In this document: positions 1 to 8,258 of the stretch, piece by piece
Layout of the letters: each line of letters starts with the position of its first letter
Numbering within the stretch: position 1 is the first letter of the stretch
NCBI RefSeq assembly: GCF_003752175.1
Contig: NZ_RJVF01000009.1
Location: 682,001-746,000, forward strand
DNA: 64,000 nt
Origin: Comamonas sp. BIGb0124
GTDB taxonomy: Bacteria > Pseudomonadota > Gammaproteobacteria > Burkholderiales > Burkholderiaceae_C
Direction of reading: 5' to 3'
Notes under the pieces: generated by a model
Told to the model about the DNA's origin: nothing
What the model saw: only the letters and a program-made list of their open reading frames with translations
The model's database searches: none
Translations under genes and position numbers: made by a program

Positions 1-1
1 C

Positions 2-340
2 CGGGCGCGACTGGCTGCCGACGTGCTCGCCGAACGCCTGCGCGGCCTGGGGCCCTTGCGCGTGGACCTGATCGGTGTCTGCAGTGTGCTGGCCGACGAT
101 GCCGGCCACCTGCTGGCCTCCACGCCGCCGGGCGAAGCGCGCGACGTGCGCCTGCGCGTGGCGCTGCAGCACACCGATGCCGCTGCCGCGCGCCGGCTGG
201 CGCACGAAGTCAACGCGCTGTATTGCTGTGGACCGGCTGGCGGTGGCGGGGTGCGGACCTCGGTCCGGCGCCGGCTGGGCACGGTTTCGTGCCTGGTGGA
301 TCGCGAGGCGGTCGCCACGCAGTTCGAGCTGCTGGCCTGA
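2..340 (+). CDS. AtuA-like (DUF1446) protein, C-terminal fragment
   Basis: The reading frame is open at the left edge, so only the last 112 codons are visible. The glycine-rich stretch ALYCCGPAGGGGVR followed by a short hydrophobic tail matches the end of the acyclic terpene utilisation AtuA/DUF1446 family. In Pseudomonas AtuA this block is followed in the same chain by a ferredoxin-like domain; here that domain is a separate downstream gene after about 70 nt. Proteins of this family occur in acyl-CoA catabolic clusters, but the exact reaction is not known to me. The family call rests on one motif and on the neighbour. Confidence 0.7.
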   Translation, partial: RARLAADVLAERLRGLGPLRVDLIGVCSVLADDAGHLLASTPPGEARDVRLRVALQHTDAAAARRLAHEVNALYCCGPAGGGGVRTSVRRRLGTVSCLVDREAVATQFELLA

Positions 341-413
341 GGGCCGGTGGCCCGCCGCCTTTCTTTGTCCTTCCTCGTCCTGCCGACGCCCCATTCAGAG
401 CTCAAGCCCTTTC

Positions 414-806
414 ATGACGGATACCTCTTCAACTCCCGATGTTGCCCACTTGCCGCTGCGGTCCGTGCCGCTCTACCGGCTGGCTCACGGCCGGACCGGC
501 GACAAGGGCAACCGTTCCAACATCAGCGTCGTCGCCTGGCACCCGGCGTTGTGGCCCCTGCTGGTCGAACAGGTCACCGAGGAAGCGGTGGCACGCCAGT
601 TCGCGGCGCGCCGGCCGGCCCGTGTCGTGCGTTACCTGCTGCCCCATCTGCAGGCGATGAACTTCGTCATCGACGAGGTGCTCGATGGCGGCGTGAACGA
701 TGCCCTCAACCTCGACAGCCATGGCAAGTCGCTGTCCTTCCATTTGCTCGATCTGCCCATCGCGGTACCGGCCGCGCTGGCAGCGTTTCTCGCGGGGCCG
801 CCTTGA
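414..806 (+). CDS. AtuA-related small protein (AtuA C-terminal domain)
   Basis: This 130-residue protein carries the two hallmarks of the domain that follows the DUF1446 block in full-length AtuA: an RTGDKGNRSNISVVA motif near residues 28-42 and a conserved C-terminal segment with MNFVID and HGKSLSFHLLDLPI. The ATG at 414 is chosen because the domain begins shortly after it and longer frames only read into the preceding gene. It follows the AtuA-like gene on the same strand and is probably co-transcribed, so the pair looks like a split AtuA. Role in catabolism is inferred. Confidence 0.75.
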   Translation: MTDTSSTPDVAHLPLRSVPLYRLAHGRTGDKGNRSNISVVAWHPALWPLLVEQVTEEAVARQFAARRPARVVRYLLPHLQAMNFVIDEVLDGGVNDALNLDSHGKSLSFHLLDLPIAVPAALAAFLAGPP

Positions 807-864
807 GCGCGGCCATGCCCCACCGGTTCCGACAACCATAAACCCAGATCAGGAGACAAGACCC

Positions 865-1860
865 ATGAACCGTATTCCCCCACGCTCGATCCGCCGCCGC
901 GCACTGGTCGCTGCCGCCGGACTGTGCGCCGGCCTGGCCGCCGCAGGCACTGCGCTGGCGCAGGATGCCTATCCCAACAAACCCATCACCTTCGTGGTCC
1001 CGTTTGCCGCAGGCAGTGCCACCGACCAGCTCGCGCGTGCCGTCGGCCAGTCGGTCACCACCGACGGCAAGCAGCCGGTGGTGGTGGACAACCGCGCCGG
1101 CGCCAGCGGCATGATCGCGGCACAGGCCGTGGCCCGTGCCGCGCCGGACGGCTACACGGTGCTCATCACCACGAATACCACCCACGCGGCCAACGAGCAC
1201 CTCTACCGCAAGCTGTCCTACGACCCGGTCAAGGACTTCGTGCCCGTGACCGGCCTGGGCAAGGGCGGCCAGGTGCTGGTGGTCAACGCACAGGCGCCGT
1301 TCAAGGACGTGGGCGAACTGCTGGCCGCCGCCCGCAAGGCGCCGGGCAAGCTGAGCTTCGGCAGCGGCAGTTCGTCCAGCCGCGTGGCCGGCGAGATGCT
1401 CAAGCAGCTCGCCGGTGTCGATATCCTGCACGTGCCGTACAAGAGCAACCCCATCGCCATCACCGACCTGCTGGGCGGCCAGATCGACATGATGATCACC
1501 GACACCTCCACCGGTGTGCCGCAGATCAAGGCCGGCAAGCTGCGGGCGCTGGGTTATTCCACGCAGAAACGCAGTGCCCAGTTGCCCGACGTGCCGACCA
1601 TCGCCGAAGCGGGTGTCAAGGGCTACGACATGGGCTACTGGTTCGCTGCGTATGTCCCGGCAGGCACGCCGGCCGCCGTCGTCGAGCGTCTGCGCGGTCT
1701 GCTGGTCCACGCCACGCAGAGCGACGGGGCCAAGTCCTTCTACGACATGGCAGGCTCCGAGGCCTGGACCACCACCTCGCAGGAACTGGCCGCTTTCCAG
1801 GCCGCCGAAACGCAGAAGTGGGGACAGGTCATCCGCGCCGCCGGCATCGAGCCCGAGTAA
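865..1860 (+). CDS. Bug-family (TctC-like) periplasmic substrate-binding receptor
   Basis: This 331-residue protein has a basic start, a hydrophobic core and a signal cleavage site after ALA near residue 32. The mature protein opens with the YPNKPITFVVPFAAG signature of Bug receptors, the binding subunit of tripartite tricarboxylate transporters. Length is normal for the family (about 320-330). An AGGAGA ribosome site lies 8 nt before the ATG. No TctA/TctB permease genes are visible nearby, as is common for orphan Bug receptors in Burkholderiales. The ligand is unknown; the AtuA neighbour hints at an organic acid. Confidence 0.93.
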   Translation: MNRIPPRSIRRRALVAAAGLCAGLAAAGTALAQDAYPNKPITFVVPFAAGSATDQLARAVGQSVTTDGKQPVVVDNRAGASGMIAAQAVARAAPDGYTVLITTNTTHAANEHLYRKLSYDPVKDFVPVTGLGKGGQVLVVNAQAPFKDVGELLAAARKAPGKLSFGSGSSSSRVAGEMLKQLAGVDILHVPYKSNPIAITDLLGGQIDMMITDTSTGVPQIKAGKLRALGYSTQKRSAQLPDVPTIAEAGVKGYDMGYWFAAYVPAGTPAAVVERLRGLLVHATQSDGAKSFYDMAGSEAWTTTSQELAAFQAAETQKWGQVIRAAGIEPE

Positions 1861-2067
1861 GAGACCGATCCGGGCCGAAGAGGCCCGGCTGCCATCACGC
1901 GTCGAAGCACGCGTGACCGTCCACCCGAGACACGCAAGACAGCGAAGTCGGCACCCGTCGGAAAACGCGCCCGAAAGAGAGCGCGAGGCCGGTCATGCGC
2001 CGCGCCGCCGATGGGCGGCGCAGGGCATGCCGGGTGACGCATTCCACCAACGACAGGAGACAAAACC

Positions 2068-4209
2068 ATGACCCCCTTCAGCAGCAAGGGCTGGATCGCC
2101 CTGGGCGCTTCCATGCTCGTTCTGACCGCCTGCGGCGGCAGCGGCGACTCGGCCTCGGAGGGCGGCGGTGTCCAGCCGCCCGCCGCGCAGGCCCCGCGCA
2201 TGAAACTGGCCATCAGCGCCACCGAGGACTTCGCCGGCCGCTACGGCGATGTCGGTGCCTACGAAAAGATCACCGGCACCTTCAGCGGCGAGCTCGATCC
2301 GGCCGATGCACGCAATGCCGTGATCCAGGACCTGGCCCTGGCACCCGTCAACGCACGGGGTCTGGTCGAGTACACGACCGATTTCGTCATGCTCAAGCCC
2401 AAGGACATGAGCAAGGCCAGCGGCGTGCTGCGCTACGACGCGCCCAATCGCGGCAACATCCTGACGTTGCCCGATCCGCAGACCACGCCCAGCGACGGCG
2501 TGTATTTCGAGCGGGGATACGTGATGCTGTACGCCGCCTGGCAAGGCGACGTGCCCAAATCCAGCCCCGCGCGCCTGACCGCCACCGTGCCGGTGGCCCG
2601 CAATGCCGACGGCAGCAGCATCACCGGCCCCTACCGGGCCGAGCTGGTGCCGACGGCGGCTACGCCCGCCATGTCGCTGCCCGGCGGCGTCTTCAACGGC
2701 AGCATGCTGCCCTACGAGCCGGCCGGACTCGACAACACGCAGCCCGGCTACTCGCTGACCCGGCGAGCCAACGAGACCGATCCCCGCGTGACCATCGCCC
2801 CCGGCGACTGGGCGTTCGCCACCTGCGACAGCGGCGCCAACGCTTTTCCCGGCACCGCCAGCGCGAGCAGCATCTGTCTCAAGGGCGGCTTCGATCCGCG
2901 TTATCTGTATGAACTGGTCTACGTCGCCAAGGACCCCAAGGTCATGGGCGTGGGACTCGCGGCACTGCGCGATGTCGTGAGCTTTTTCCGCCACCGCGAG
3001 CGCGATGCCGACGGCGTGGCCAACCCCGTGGCCGGTGCGGTTCGCCACACCCTGGGTCAAGGCACGTCGCAGTCGGGCAATGCCATGAAGACATTCCTGC
3101 ACCTGGGCTTCAACGAGTCGCTCGACGGGGGCAAGGTCTTCGATGGCCTCTACGCCCATGTGGCGGCACGTCAGACCAACGTCAATACCCGCTTTGCCGT
3201 GCCCGGCGGCGGCCTGCGCACCGATCACACGGCGTTCGGCCAGACCGCGCCCCGTGGGCTGGCAGCCGATTACCAGGACGATGTGTCCGGGCGTACCGGC
3301 GGGGTGATGAAGCGCTGCAGCGCAAGCAACACCTGCCCCAAGTTCTTCCTCGGCCTGTCGGGCACCGAGTTCTGGCAACTGCAGGGCTCGCCCGTGTTGA
3401 CCGACGCCTTTGGCCTGCGCGACATCGCGCAGCCGGACAACGCACGCATCTACTACTACGCCAGCACCCAGCATGGCGGCCCCGGCGGCACCGAGAGCAT
3501 CGGCTTCGCGCCTCAGCGCAGCGTCTATCCCTCGGGCACCGTGGTGCATTTCACCGACACCTTCCGCGCCCTGTTCATGGCGCTCGAGGACTGGGTGGTG
3601 CGCGGCACCGAGCCGCCGGCCAACGCCGTACCCCGCATCGCCGACGGCTCGCTGGTGCGGCCCGATCAGGTGGTCTTTCCCACCATGCGGGGCCTGAGCT
3701 GGCCCGTGGGCGGAACGCAGACGCCGATCCCGGCGTTCGACTACCTCGCGCGCTACAACGGTTTCTCGCTGTTGGACTTCGGCCCGCAGTACATCCCGCA
3801 GGACGAGTCCGGCATCGCCACCTACCTGCCTCCGCATGCCACCGGCCGCGACTACGCCATCCTGGTGCCCCAGGTCGATCCGCAGACCGGCCTCACGCGC
3901 GCCGGCATCCGCAGCATCGAGGCCCAGGTGCCGCTGGGCACCAGCATCGAGTTCAACTACGTCGCCACGCCCGGCATCACCGATCTGGCCAATCTGGCCG
4001 GCAGCTACATTCCTTTTCACCGGACACAGGCCGCCAGGCTGGCAGCGGGCGACACACGGCCCTCTCTGGAAGAGCTCTACGTGGATCAGGCCGGTTACGT
4101 GCGGGCCGTCGAGCAGGCCGCGGCCCGCCTGGTGGCGCAGCGTCTGCTGCTGCAGCGGGATGCGGATCTCCGCATCGCCCAGGCGAAGGCACGTGTGATC
4201 CTGCCCTGA
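2068..4209 (+). CDS. Lipoprotein with alpha/beta-hydrolase domain
   Basis: This 713-residue protein begins with a lipoprotein signal ending in L19-T20-A21-C22, followed by a Gly/Ser linker, so it should be lipidated and face the periplasm. The body resembles the large uncharacterised alpha/beta-hydrolase domain family (Abhydrolase_10), including the LHLGFNESLDGGKVFDG and HGGPGGTESIG stretches. A classical G-x-S-x-G nucleophile elbow is not obvious to me, so catalytic activity is uncertain. GACAGGAGAC upstream supports the ATG at 2068. It follows the Bug receptor after about 200 nt and may process a substrate of the same pathway. Confidence 0.8.
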   Translation: MTPFSSKGWIALGASMLVLTACGGSGDSASEGGGVQPPAAQAPRMKLAISATEDFAGRYGDVGAYEKITGTFSGELDPADARNAVIQDLALAPVNARGLVEYTTDFVMLKPKDMSKASGVLRYDAPNRGNILTLPDPQTTPSDGVYFERGYVMLYAAWQGDVPKSSPARLTATVPVARNADGSSITGPYRAELVPTAATPAMSLPGGVFNGSMLPYEPAGLDNTQPGYSLTRRANETDPRVTIAPGDWAFATCDSGANAFPGTASASSICLKGGFDPRYLYELVYVAKDPKVMGVGLAALRDVVSFFRHRERDADGVANPVAGAVRHTLGQGTSQSGNAMKTFLHLGFNESLDGGKVFDGLYAHVAARQTNVNTRFAVPGGGLRTDHTAFGQTAPRGLAADYQDDVSGRTGGVMKRCSASNTCPKFFLGLSGTEFWQLQGSPVLTDAFGLRDIAQPDNARIYYYASTQHGGPGGTESIGFAPQRSVYPSGTVVHFTDTFRALFMALEDWVVRGTEPPANAVPRIADGSLVRPDQVVFPTMRGLSWPVGGTQTPIPAFDYLARYNGFSLLDFGPQYIPQDESGIATYLPPHATGRDYAILVPQVDPQTGLTRAGIRSIEAQVPLGTSIEFNYVATPGITDLANLAGSYIPFHRTQAARLAAGDTRPSLEELYVDQAGYVRAVEQAAARLVAQRLLLQRDADLRIAQAKARVILP

Positions 4210-4290
4210 GGCGCTCGAGGCCTGCCGCCTCGGAGGCGGGGCCGCGGCGGGATCCCGGCGGGGCCGCGGGCCCCTCCCGCCCGCTGCCGC

Positions 4291-5757
4291 TCAGATCTGG
4301 AAGCCCAGCCAGCGGACCAGCCCCTGGCCGATGTCGCGCACCAGGCTGGTCTTCTCGGGCAGGGCGTAGGGCTCGCAGCGGCCGGCGAGATCGGTCATCC
4401 AGCCCTGCACGCGCGCAATGTCGTCCGCGCTGTAGAACGCCACCATCAGTTCGAAGTTCAGGAACAGGCTGCGGGCATCGAGGTTGAGCGAGCCGGCCAG
4501 AGCCAGGCTGTCGTCGATCACGACGGCCTTTGCATGGACCATGCAATGGGCCAGGTGGACCTTGCCGCCGGCGGCCGCGAAATCGCGCAATGGCTGCTCG
4601 CGCACGATGTCGGCTATTCGGTGGTTGGAGCGGCGCGGCAGGATCAGGTTGACGTCGACGCCACGGGTCGCCGCCAGCCTGAGCGCCGCCAGCAGGCTGT
4701 CGTCGGGCACGAAATAGGGGGTCACCGCCCAGACGCTGGTGCGTGCCTGGTACAGGCCGGTCAGCAGCAGACTGTGCACGGTGTCGTCGGCCAGATCCGG
4801 CCCGCTCGGCACCAGTTGGGCCACATGGCGCAGCGAGACCGCGGCCGCGTCGTCGCCCGGCTCGGGCTTCTGCGTGCAGGCCCGGACCAGCGCAGGCGGC
4901 ATGCCCGTCGGGCGGCGCACGATGGGCGCGGCCGGATGGCGTGTGCTGTGGCCGCGGTGGCGCCGCCAGCACGCATTGAAGAGTTGCTGGGCATCGTGCG
5001 CCAGCGGCCCTTGCACGGTCAGCGTGAGGTCGGTCCAGGGCGCGTGGCCCGCGTGCGGCAGAAAGTACTCCTGCGCCAGATTGCGGCCGCCCGTCCATAC
5101 GCGTTGCCCGTCGGCCACCACCAGCTTGCGGTGGTTGCGCAGGTTGATCCGCCCGCGCATGGGGTTGTGCAGCAGCGGCATGAACAGGCGGATCTTGATG
5201 CCGTCGGCACGCAATTGCCTGAGGAAACGGCGGGACGTGCGCCAACTGCCGGCCGCGTCGATCAGCAGCCGGATCCGGACGCCCCGTGCCCGTGCGGCCT
5301 TGAGCTGCTGCGCCACATGGTGCGCCACGGCGTCGTTGCCGACCACATAGGTGCAGATGTCGAGCGTGTGATGGGCGCTCTGGATGGTCTGGTCGAGCTC
5401 ACGCAGCGCATGCGTGCCGTCGCGGTGCAGCACCACGTGGCTGTTGGCCTGGGGCGGTGGCAGGCCCAGGCCGTCGAGGGTCGACACGGCCCAGTGCGCA
5501 TCGTTGGGCAGCGGCAGCTCGGGCAGCGTGCTGCGATGGCGGGGCAGCGGACGGGCGTATTTGCGCAGGCCCACCAGCAGGTACAGCGGCAGTCCGGCAT
5601 AGGGCACCAGCGTCAGCAGCAGCACCCAGGCGAAAGCCGCCGAGGGATGGCGGCGCTGATGGGTGAGGTGAGTGGTGACCGCATAGACCAGCAGGCTGAA
5701 CAGGATGAACAGCAGATGGCCAAAGGGCAACAGCAGGGGATTGGTCAGCGGATGCAC
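4291..5757 (-). CDS. cls: Cardiolipin synthase (phospholipase D family)
   Basis: This 488-residue membrane enzyme should condense two phosphatidylglycerols into cardiolipin. Two hydrophobic helices (about residues 8-30 and 40-63) form the N-terminal anchor. Two phospholipase D motifs follow: H209-x-K211-x4-D216 and H408-x-K410-x4-D415, each with the expected downstream Gly-Gly or Gly-Ser. Length is typical of ClsA-type enzymes (about 480-490). It is convergent with the hydrolase lipoprotein gene to its left; the two-component genes on its other side are on the same strand, 119 nt upstream. Confidence 0.93.
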   Translation of the reverse strand: MHPLTNPLLLPFGHLLFILFSLLVYAVTTHLTHQRRHPSAAFAWVLLLTLVPYAGLPLYLLVGLRKYARPLPRHRSTLPELPLPNDAHWAVSTLDGLGLPPPQANSHVVLHRDGTHALRELDQTIQSAHHTLDICTYVVGNDAVAHHVAQQLKAARARGVRIRLLIDAAGSWRTSRRFLRQLRADGIKIRLFMPLLHNPMRGRINLRNHRKLVVADGQRVWTGGRNLAQEYFLPHAGHAPWTDLTLTVQGPLAHDAQQLFNACWRRHRGHSTRHPAAPIVRRPTGMPPALVRACTQKPEPGDDAAAVSLRHVAQLVPSGPDLADDTVHSLLLTGLYQARTSVWAVTPYFVPDDSLLAALRLAATRGVDVNLILPRRSNHRIADIVREQPLRDFAAAGGKVHLAHCMVHAKAVVIDDSLALAGSLNLDARSLFLNFELMVAFYSADDIARVQGWMTDLAGRCEPYALPEKTSLVRDIGQGLVRWLGFQI

Positions 5758-5876
5758 AGGCTAGGAGCGATCTGTTGGCCAAGGGAGGCACGCGGCGGGG
5801 CCGCGCGACAGGCGTTTGCGCCATTGTGCCAACAATGCGCCCCGACGGTGCGGGGGCCCGCCCGCCCGTCGGAGCG

Positions 5877-7232
5877 TCAGCCGGCGGGCCGCGGCAGGGT
5901 CAGCCGTACACGCAGGCCGTGATCGCCCGGCGCATCCTCGAGTGCGACCGCGATGTCCTGGTTCTGCGCGATGGTGCGCACGATGGCCAGTCCCAGCCCG
6001 CTGCCGGCCGCCTGCACGGCCAGGTCGGGCGAGCGGTAGAAACGATCGAACACGCGGTCGCGCTCCGCGGCGGGAATGCCCGGTCCGGCATCGTCGATCG
6101 TCAGCACGGGGCGGCCCTGGCCGTCCTGCGCCAGGCCGATATCGACCGCGCTGTCTTCGGGGCCGTACTTGATGGCGTTTTCCAGCAGGTTGCGCAGCAG
6201 GATGCGCAGCGACTCGGGTGTCGCCGAGGTGACCGGATCGTGCGCCGAACCCGGGGTCAAGCCCACATCGATGCGCCGCGCCTGGGCCTGGGGCAGCACG
6301 TCGGCCACGGCCAGTTGCAGCACCGGCTGAACGGCATGGCGGCGGGGCACGGCCGAGGTGTCGCCGGTTTCCTCGCGCGCCAGCTGCAGCAGTTGTTCGA
6401 CCAGGTGCGAGGCCCGTGCGATGCCCTGTTCGAGCCGCGTCACGGCCCGTTGCTGCCCCGCGTCGCCGGCGGTCGGCCGCAGTGTCTGGACCTGCAGCTT
6501 CAATGCCGTCAGGGGCGAGCGCAGTTCATGGGCCGCATCGGCGACAAAGCTCTTCTGGGCTTCGAAGGCCGCTTGGACACGGGCGAACAGCAGGTTCAGT
6601 TCCTCCACCAGAGGCAAGACCTCGTTGGGCAGGCCCTCGAGCGCCAGCGGCGTGAGCGCGCCCGCGTGGCGCTGGGCCAGTTGCCGGCGGGCCCGCTCGA
6701 CCGGGCGCAGCGACAGTCCGATCACGCCCCAGACCGCCAGCATCAGCAGGGGGGCGGCGGCGGCGATCGGCCAGACGGCACGCCAGGCCATGGCACGGGC
6801 CCGTTGCTGCCGGGCCGTCATGTCCTGCGCGATCTGGATGGTCTGCAGCGGCGTCTGCAGCGAGTAGACCCGGTAGCGTGAGCCGTCGACGTTGATGTCC
6901 GAGAAACCCAGGATGGCACGCCGGGGCAGGTCCGCATTGGGCGACTGGAAGAGCGGGGCGCCGTCGTTGCCCCAGATCTGCACCAGCAGGTCGTTCAGGG
7001 CCTGTTCCTGATCGGCGGTGAACGGCGAGACCTGCGGATTGCGGCTGGCCACGCCGCCGCGCAGCGCATCGGCCATCTGCTGCAGATGGGCGTCGAGCAG
7101 GGCATCGGCCTGCCTCTGGGCCGTGTGATAGGCGCTCACGCCTTGAAACACGGCCGCCAGCAGCACCACGCCCAGCAGCAGAACGGTCAGGCGGCCGCGC
7201 AGCGAATGGCGCCAGCGCCAGTCGGCCTTCAT
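5877..7232 (-). CDS. Sensor histidine kinase of an OmpR-type two-component system
   Basis: This 451-residue inner-membrane kinase has one transmembrane helix at about 13-33 and a second at about 155-175 flanking a periplasmic sensor of about 120 residues. The phosphoacceptor H235 lies in HELRSP, N352 marks the N box, and the ATP lid glycines are at DAGPGIP (381-387) and GLGLAI (412-417). The architecture is that of QseC/PmrB/TctE sensors. The ATG at 7232 overlaps the response regulator stop by four bases (ATGA), which implies translational coupling. The signal sensed cannot be read from the sequence. Confidence 0.92.
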   Translation of the reverse strand: MKADWRWRHSLRGRLTVLLLGVVLLAAVFQGVSAYHTAQRQADALLDAHLQQMADALRGGVASRNPQVSPFTADQEQALNDLLVQIWGNDGAPLFQSPNADLPRRAILGFSDINVDGSRYRVYSLQTPLQTIQIAQDMTARQQRARAMAWRAVWPIAAAAPLLMLAVWGVIGLSLRPVERARRQLAQRHAGALTPLALEGLPNEVLPLVEELNLLFARVQAAFEAQKSFVADAAHELRSPLTALKLQVQTLRPTAGDAGQQRAVTRLEQGIARASHLVEQLLQLAREETGDTSAVPRRHAVQPVLQLAVADVLPQAQARRIDVGLTPGSAHDPVTSATPESLRILLRNLLENAIKYGPEDSAVDIGLAQDGQGRPVLTIDDAGPGIPAAERDRVFDRFYRSPDLAVQAAGSGLGLAIVRTIAQNQDIAVALEDAPGDHGLRVRLTLPRPAG

Positions 7233-7915
7233 GGGGTGGACTCCGGCGGCGTGGCCGCATCGCGCGGCACCACATAGCCCAGGCCGCGCACGGTCTGGAT
7301 CAGGCCGGCGCCGAGCTTCTTGCGCAGCCCATGCACATAGACCTCGACGGCATTGCTGCTGATGTCGTTCTTCCAGCTGTAGAGCTTGTCCTCGAGCTGC
7401 GCACGCGAGAACACCACGCCCGGGCGTGCGATCAGCGGCTCGAGCACCGCCCATTCGCGCGCCGAGAGGCTCACCGGCTGGTCTTGCACAAAGGCCTCGT
7501 GGGTGGCCGGGTTGAGCCGCACGCCGTGTTGCTCGAAGCAGGGCTGGGCCTGGCCCGCGCTGCGCCGCAGCAGGGCGCGGATGCGGGCCTGCAGCTCTTG
7601 CAGATCGTAGGGCTTGACGATGTAGTCGTCGGCACCGGCGTCGAGCCCCGCGATGCGGTCCTGCACCGCATCGCGGGCGGTGGCGATCAGCACGGGCACG
7701 GCCGAGCGCCGTTCGCGCAGCGCCTTGAGGACCTCCAGTCCGCTGCGCCGGGGCAGCCCCAGATCCAGCAGCACGAGGTCGTAGGGCTGGCTGGAGAGTG
7801 CGGCATCGGCCACGGCGCCGTCGCGCACCCAGTCGACCGCATAGTGGCCCTCGCGCAAGGCGTCGAGCACCACTTCGCCAATCATCTCGTCATCTTCCAC
7901 AAGCAGGATACGCAT
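7229..7915 (-). CDS. OmpR-family response regulator (QseB/PmrA/TctD-like)
   Basis: This 228-residue regulator has a receiver domain with acidic pair D8-D9, phosphoacceptor D51 in LLDLGLP and a switch lysine in VKPYD, followed by an OmpR winged-helix domain ending in TVRGLGYVV. I chose ATG 7915 because MRILLVEDD is the family start. An in-frame GTG at 7930 would add five residues but would place the -10-like GACAAT partly inside the gene. It is the first gene of the pair and is followed by its kinase. A direct repeat of PmrA-box type lies just upstream, suggesting autoregulation. Confidence 0.93.
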   Translation of the reverse strand: MRILLVEDDEMIGEVVLDALREGHYAVDWVRDGAVADAALSSQPYDLVLLDLGLPRRSGLEVLKALRERRSAVPVLIATARDAVQDRIAGLDAGADDYIVKPYDLQELQARIRALLRRSAGQAQPCFEQHGVRLNPATHEAFVQDQPVSLSAREWAVLEPLIARPGVVFSRAQLEDKLYSWKNDISSNAVEVYVHGLRKKLGAGLIQTVRGLGYVVPRDAATPPESTP

Positions 7916-7921
7916 GGGCCT

Positions 7922-7927
7922 ATTGTC
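7922..7927 (-). promoter_or_regulatory. -10-like element of the response regulator gene
   Basis: GACAAT on the minus strand lies exactly 6 nt before ATG 7915. The same 6-nt spacing is seen before queG and the RoxA-like gene, so transcription may begin at or next to the A of the start codon. Inference only. Confidence 0.4.
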
Positions 7928-7948
7928 CACATCCCGGCGCGCCTGCGG

Positions 7949-7965
7949 CTTAAGAGACGCTTAGG
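7949..7965 (-). promoter_or_regulatory. PmrA/QseB-type direct repeat (putative autoregulatory box)
   Basis: On the plus strand the sequence reads CTTAAG, five bases, CTTAGG. PmrA/BasR/QseB regulators bind CTTAA-type repeats spaced by 5-6 bases. The box ends about 21 nt upstream of the -10-like GACAAT, where an activator would replace a poor -35. The adjacent regulator belongs to that subfamily by its domains; binding is inferred. Confidence 0.5.
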
Positions 7966-8258
7966 ATTCGCCGCCGGCTTTCCGGCAGGGCCTGCGCCTG
8001 CAGGTCGATCGCCGGCCCGGCCGGTGGACGGCCCCGGGCGGTCGCAACGCGGCGCTGCGAACCGCCGTTTCATGCGCGACAATAGACCGACGGCACGCCG
8101 CGATCCGGGGAACGCAACTTCGCCCCCCGGTCCGGCTTCCAAGCCCGACGACCCGCAGGGAGACGAATGCGGCAGGCCCGCAGGGCGGCTGCCCGATTCC
8201 GCTTGAGCCGCATGCCTGCCCCGCGCAGGTGGGCAGCACCCATGACACAACAGAAAAG
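7966..8258. other. Non-coding stretch between response regulator and opgC-like gene
   Basis: About 290 nt between divergent genes, or about 340 nt including the box next to the regulator. A GCGACAAT sequence near 8068 could be a -10 element for the rightward OpgC-like gene. Apart from that and the CTTAAG repeat I see no hairpin with a T-run, no RNA gene and no convincing short gene. Confidence 0.4.

Noticed and set aside
1993-4020. Long antisense frame opposite the hydrolase lipoprotein gene
   Set aside because: No motifs and low-complexity composition; the plus strand has a lipoprotein signal and ribosome site.
4210-4290. Terminator between convergent hydrolase and cls genes
   Set aside because: CCGCCTC/GAGGCGG pairing exists but there is no T-run on either strand; the GC-rich gap could fold in many ways.
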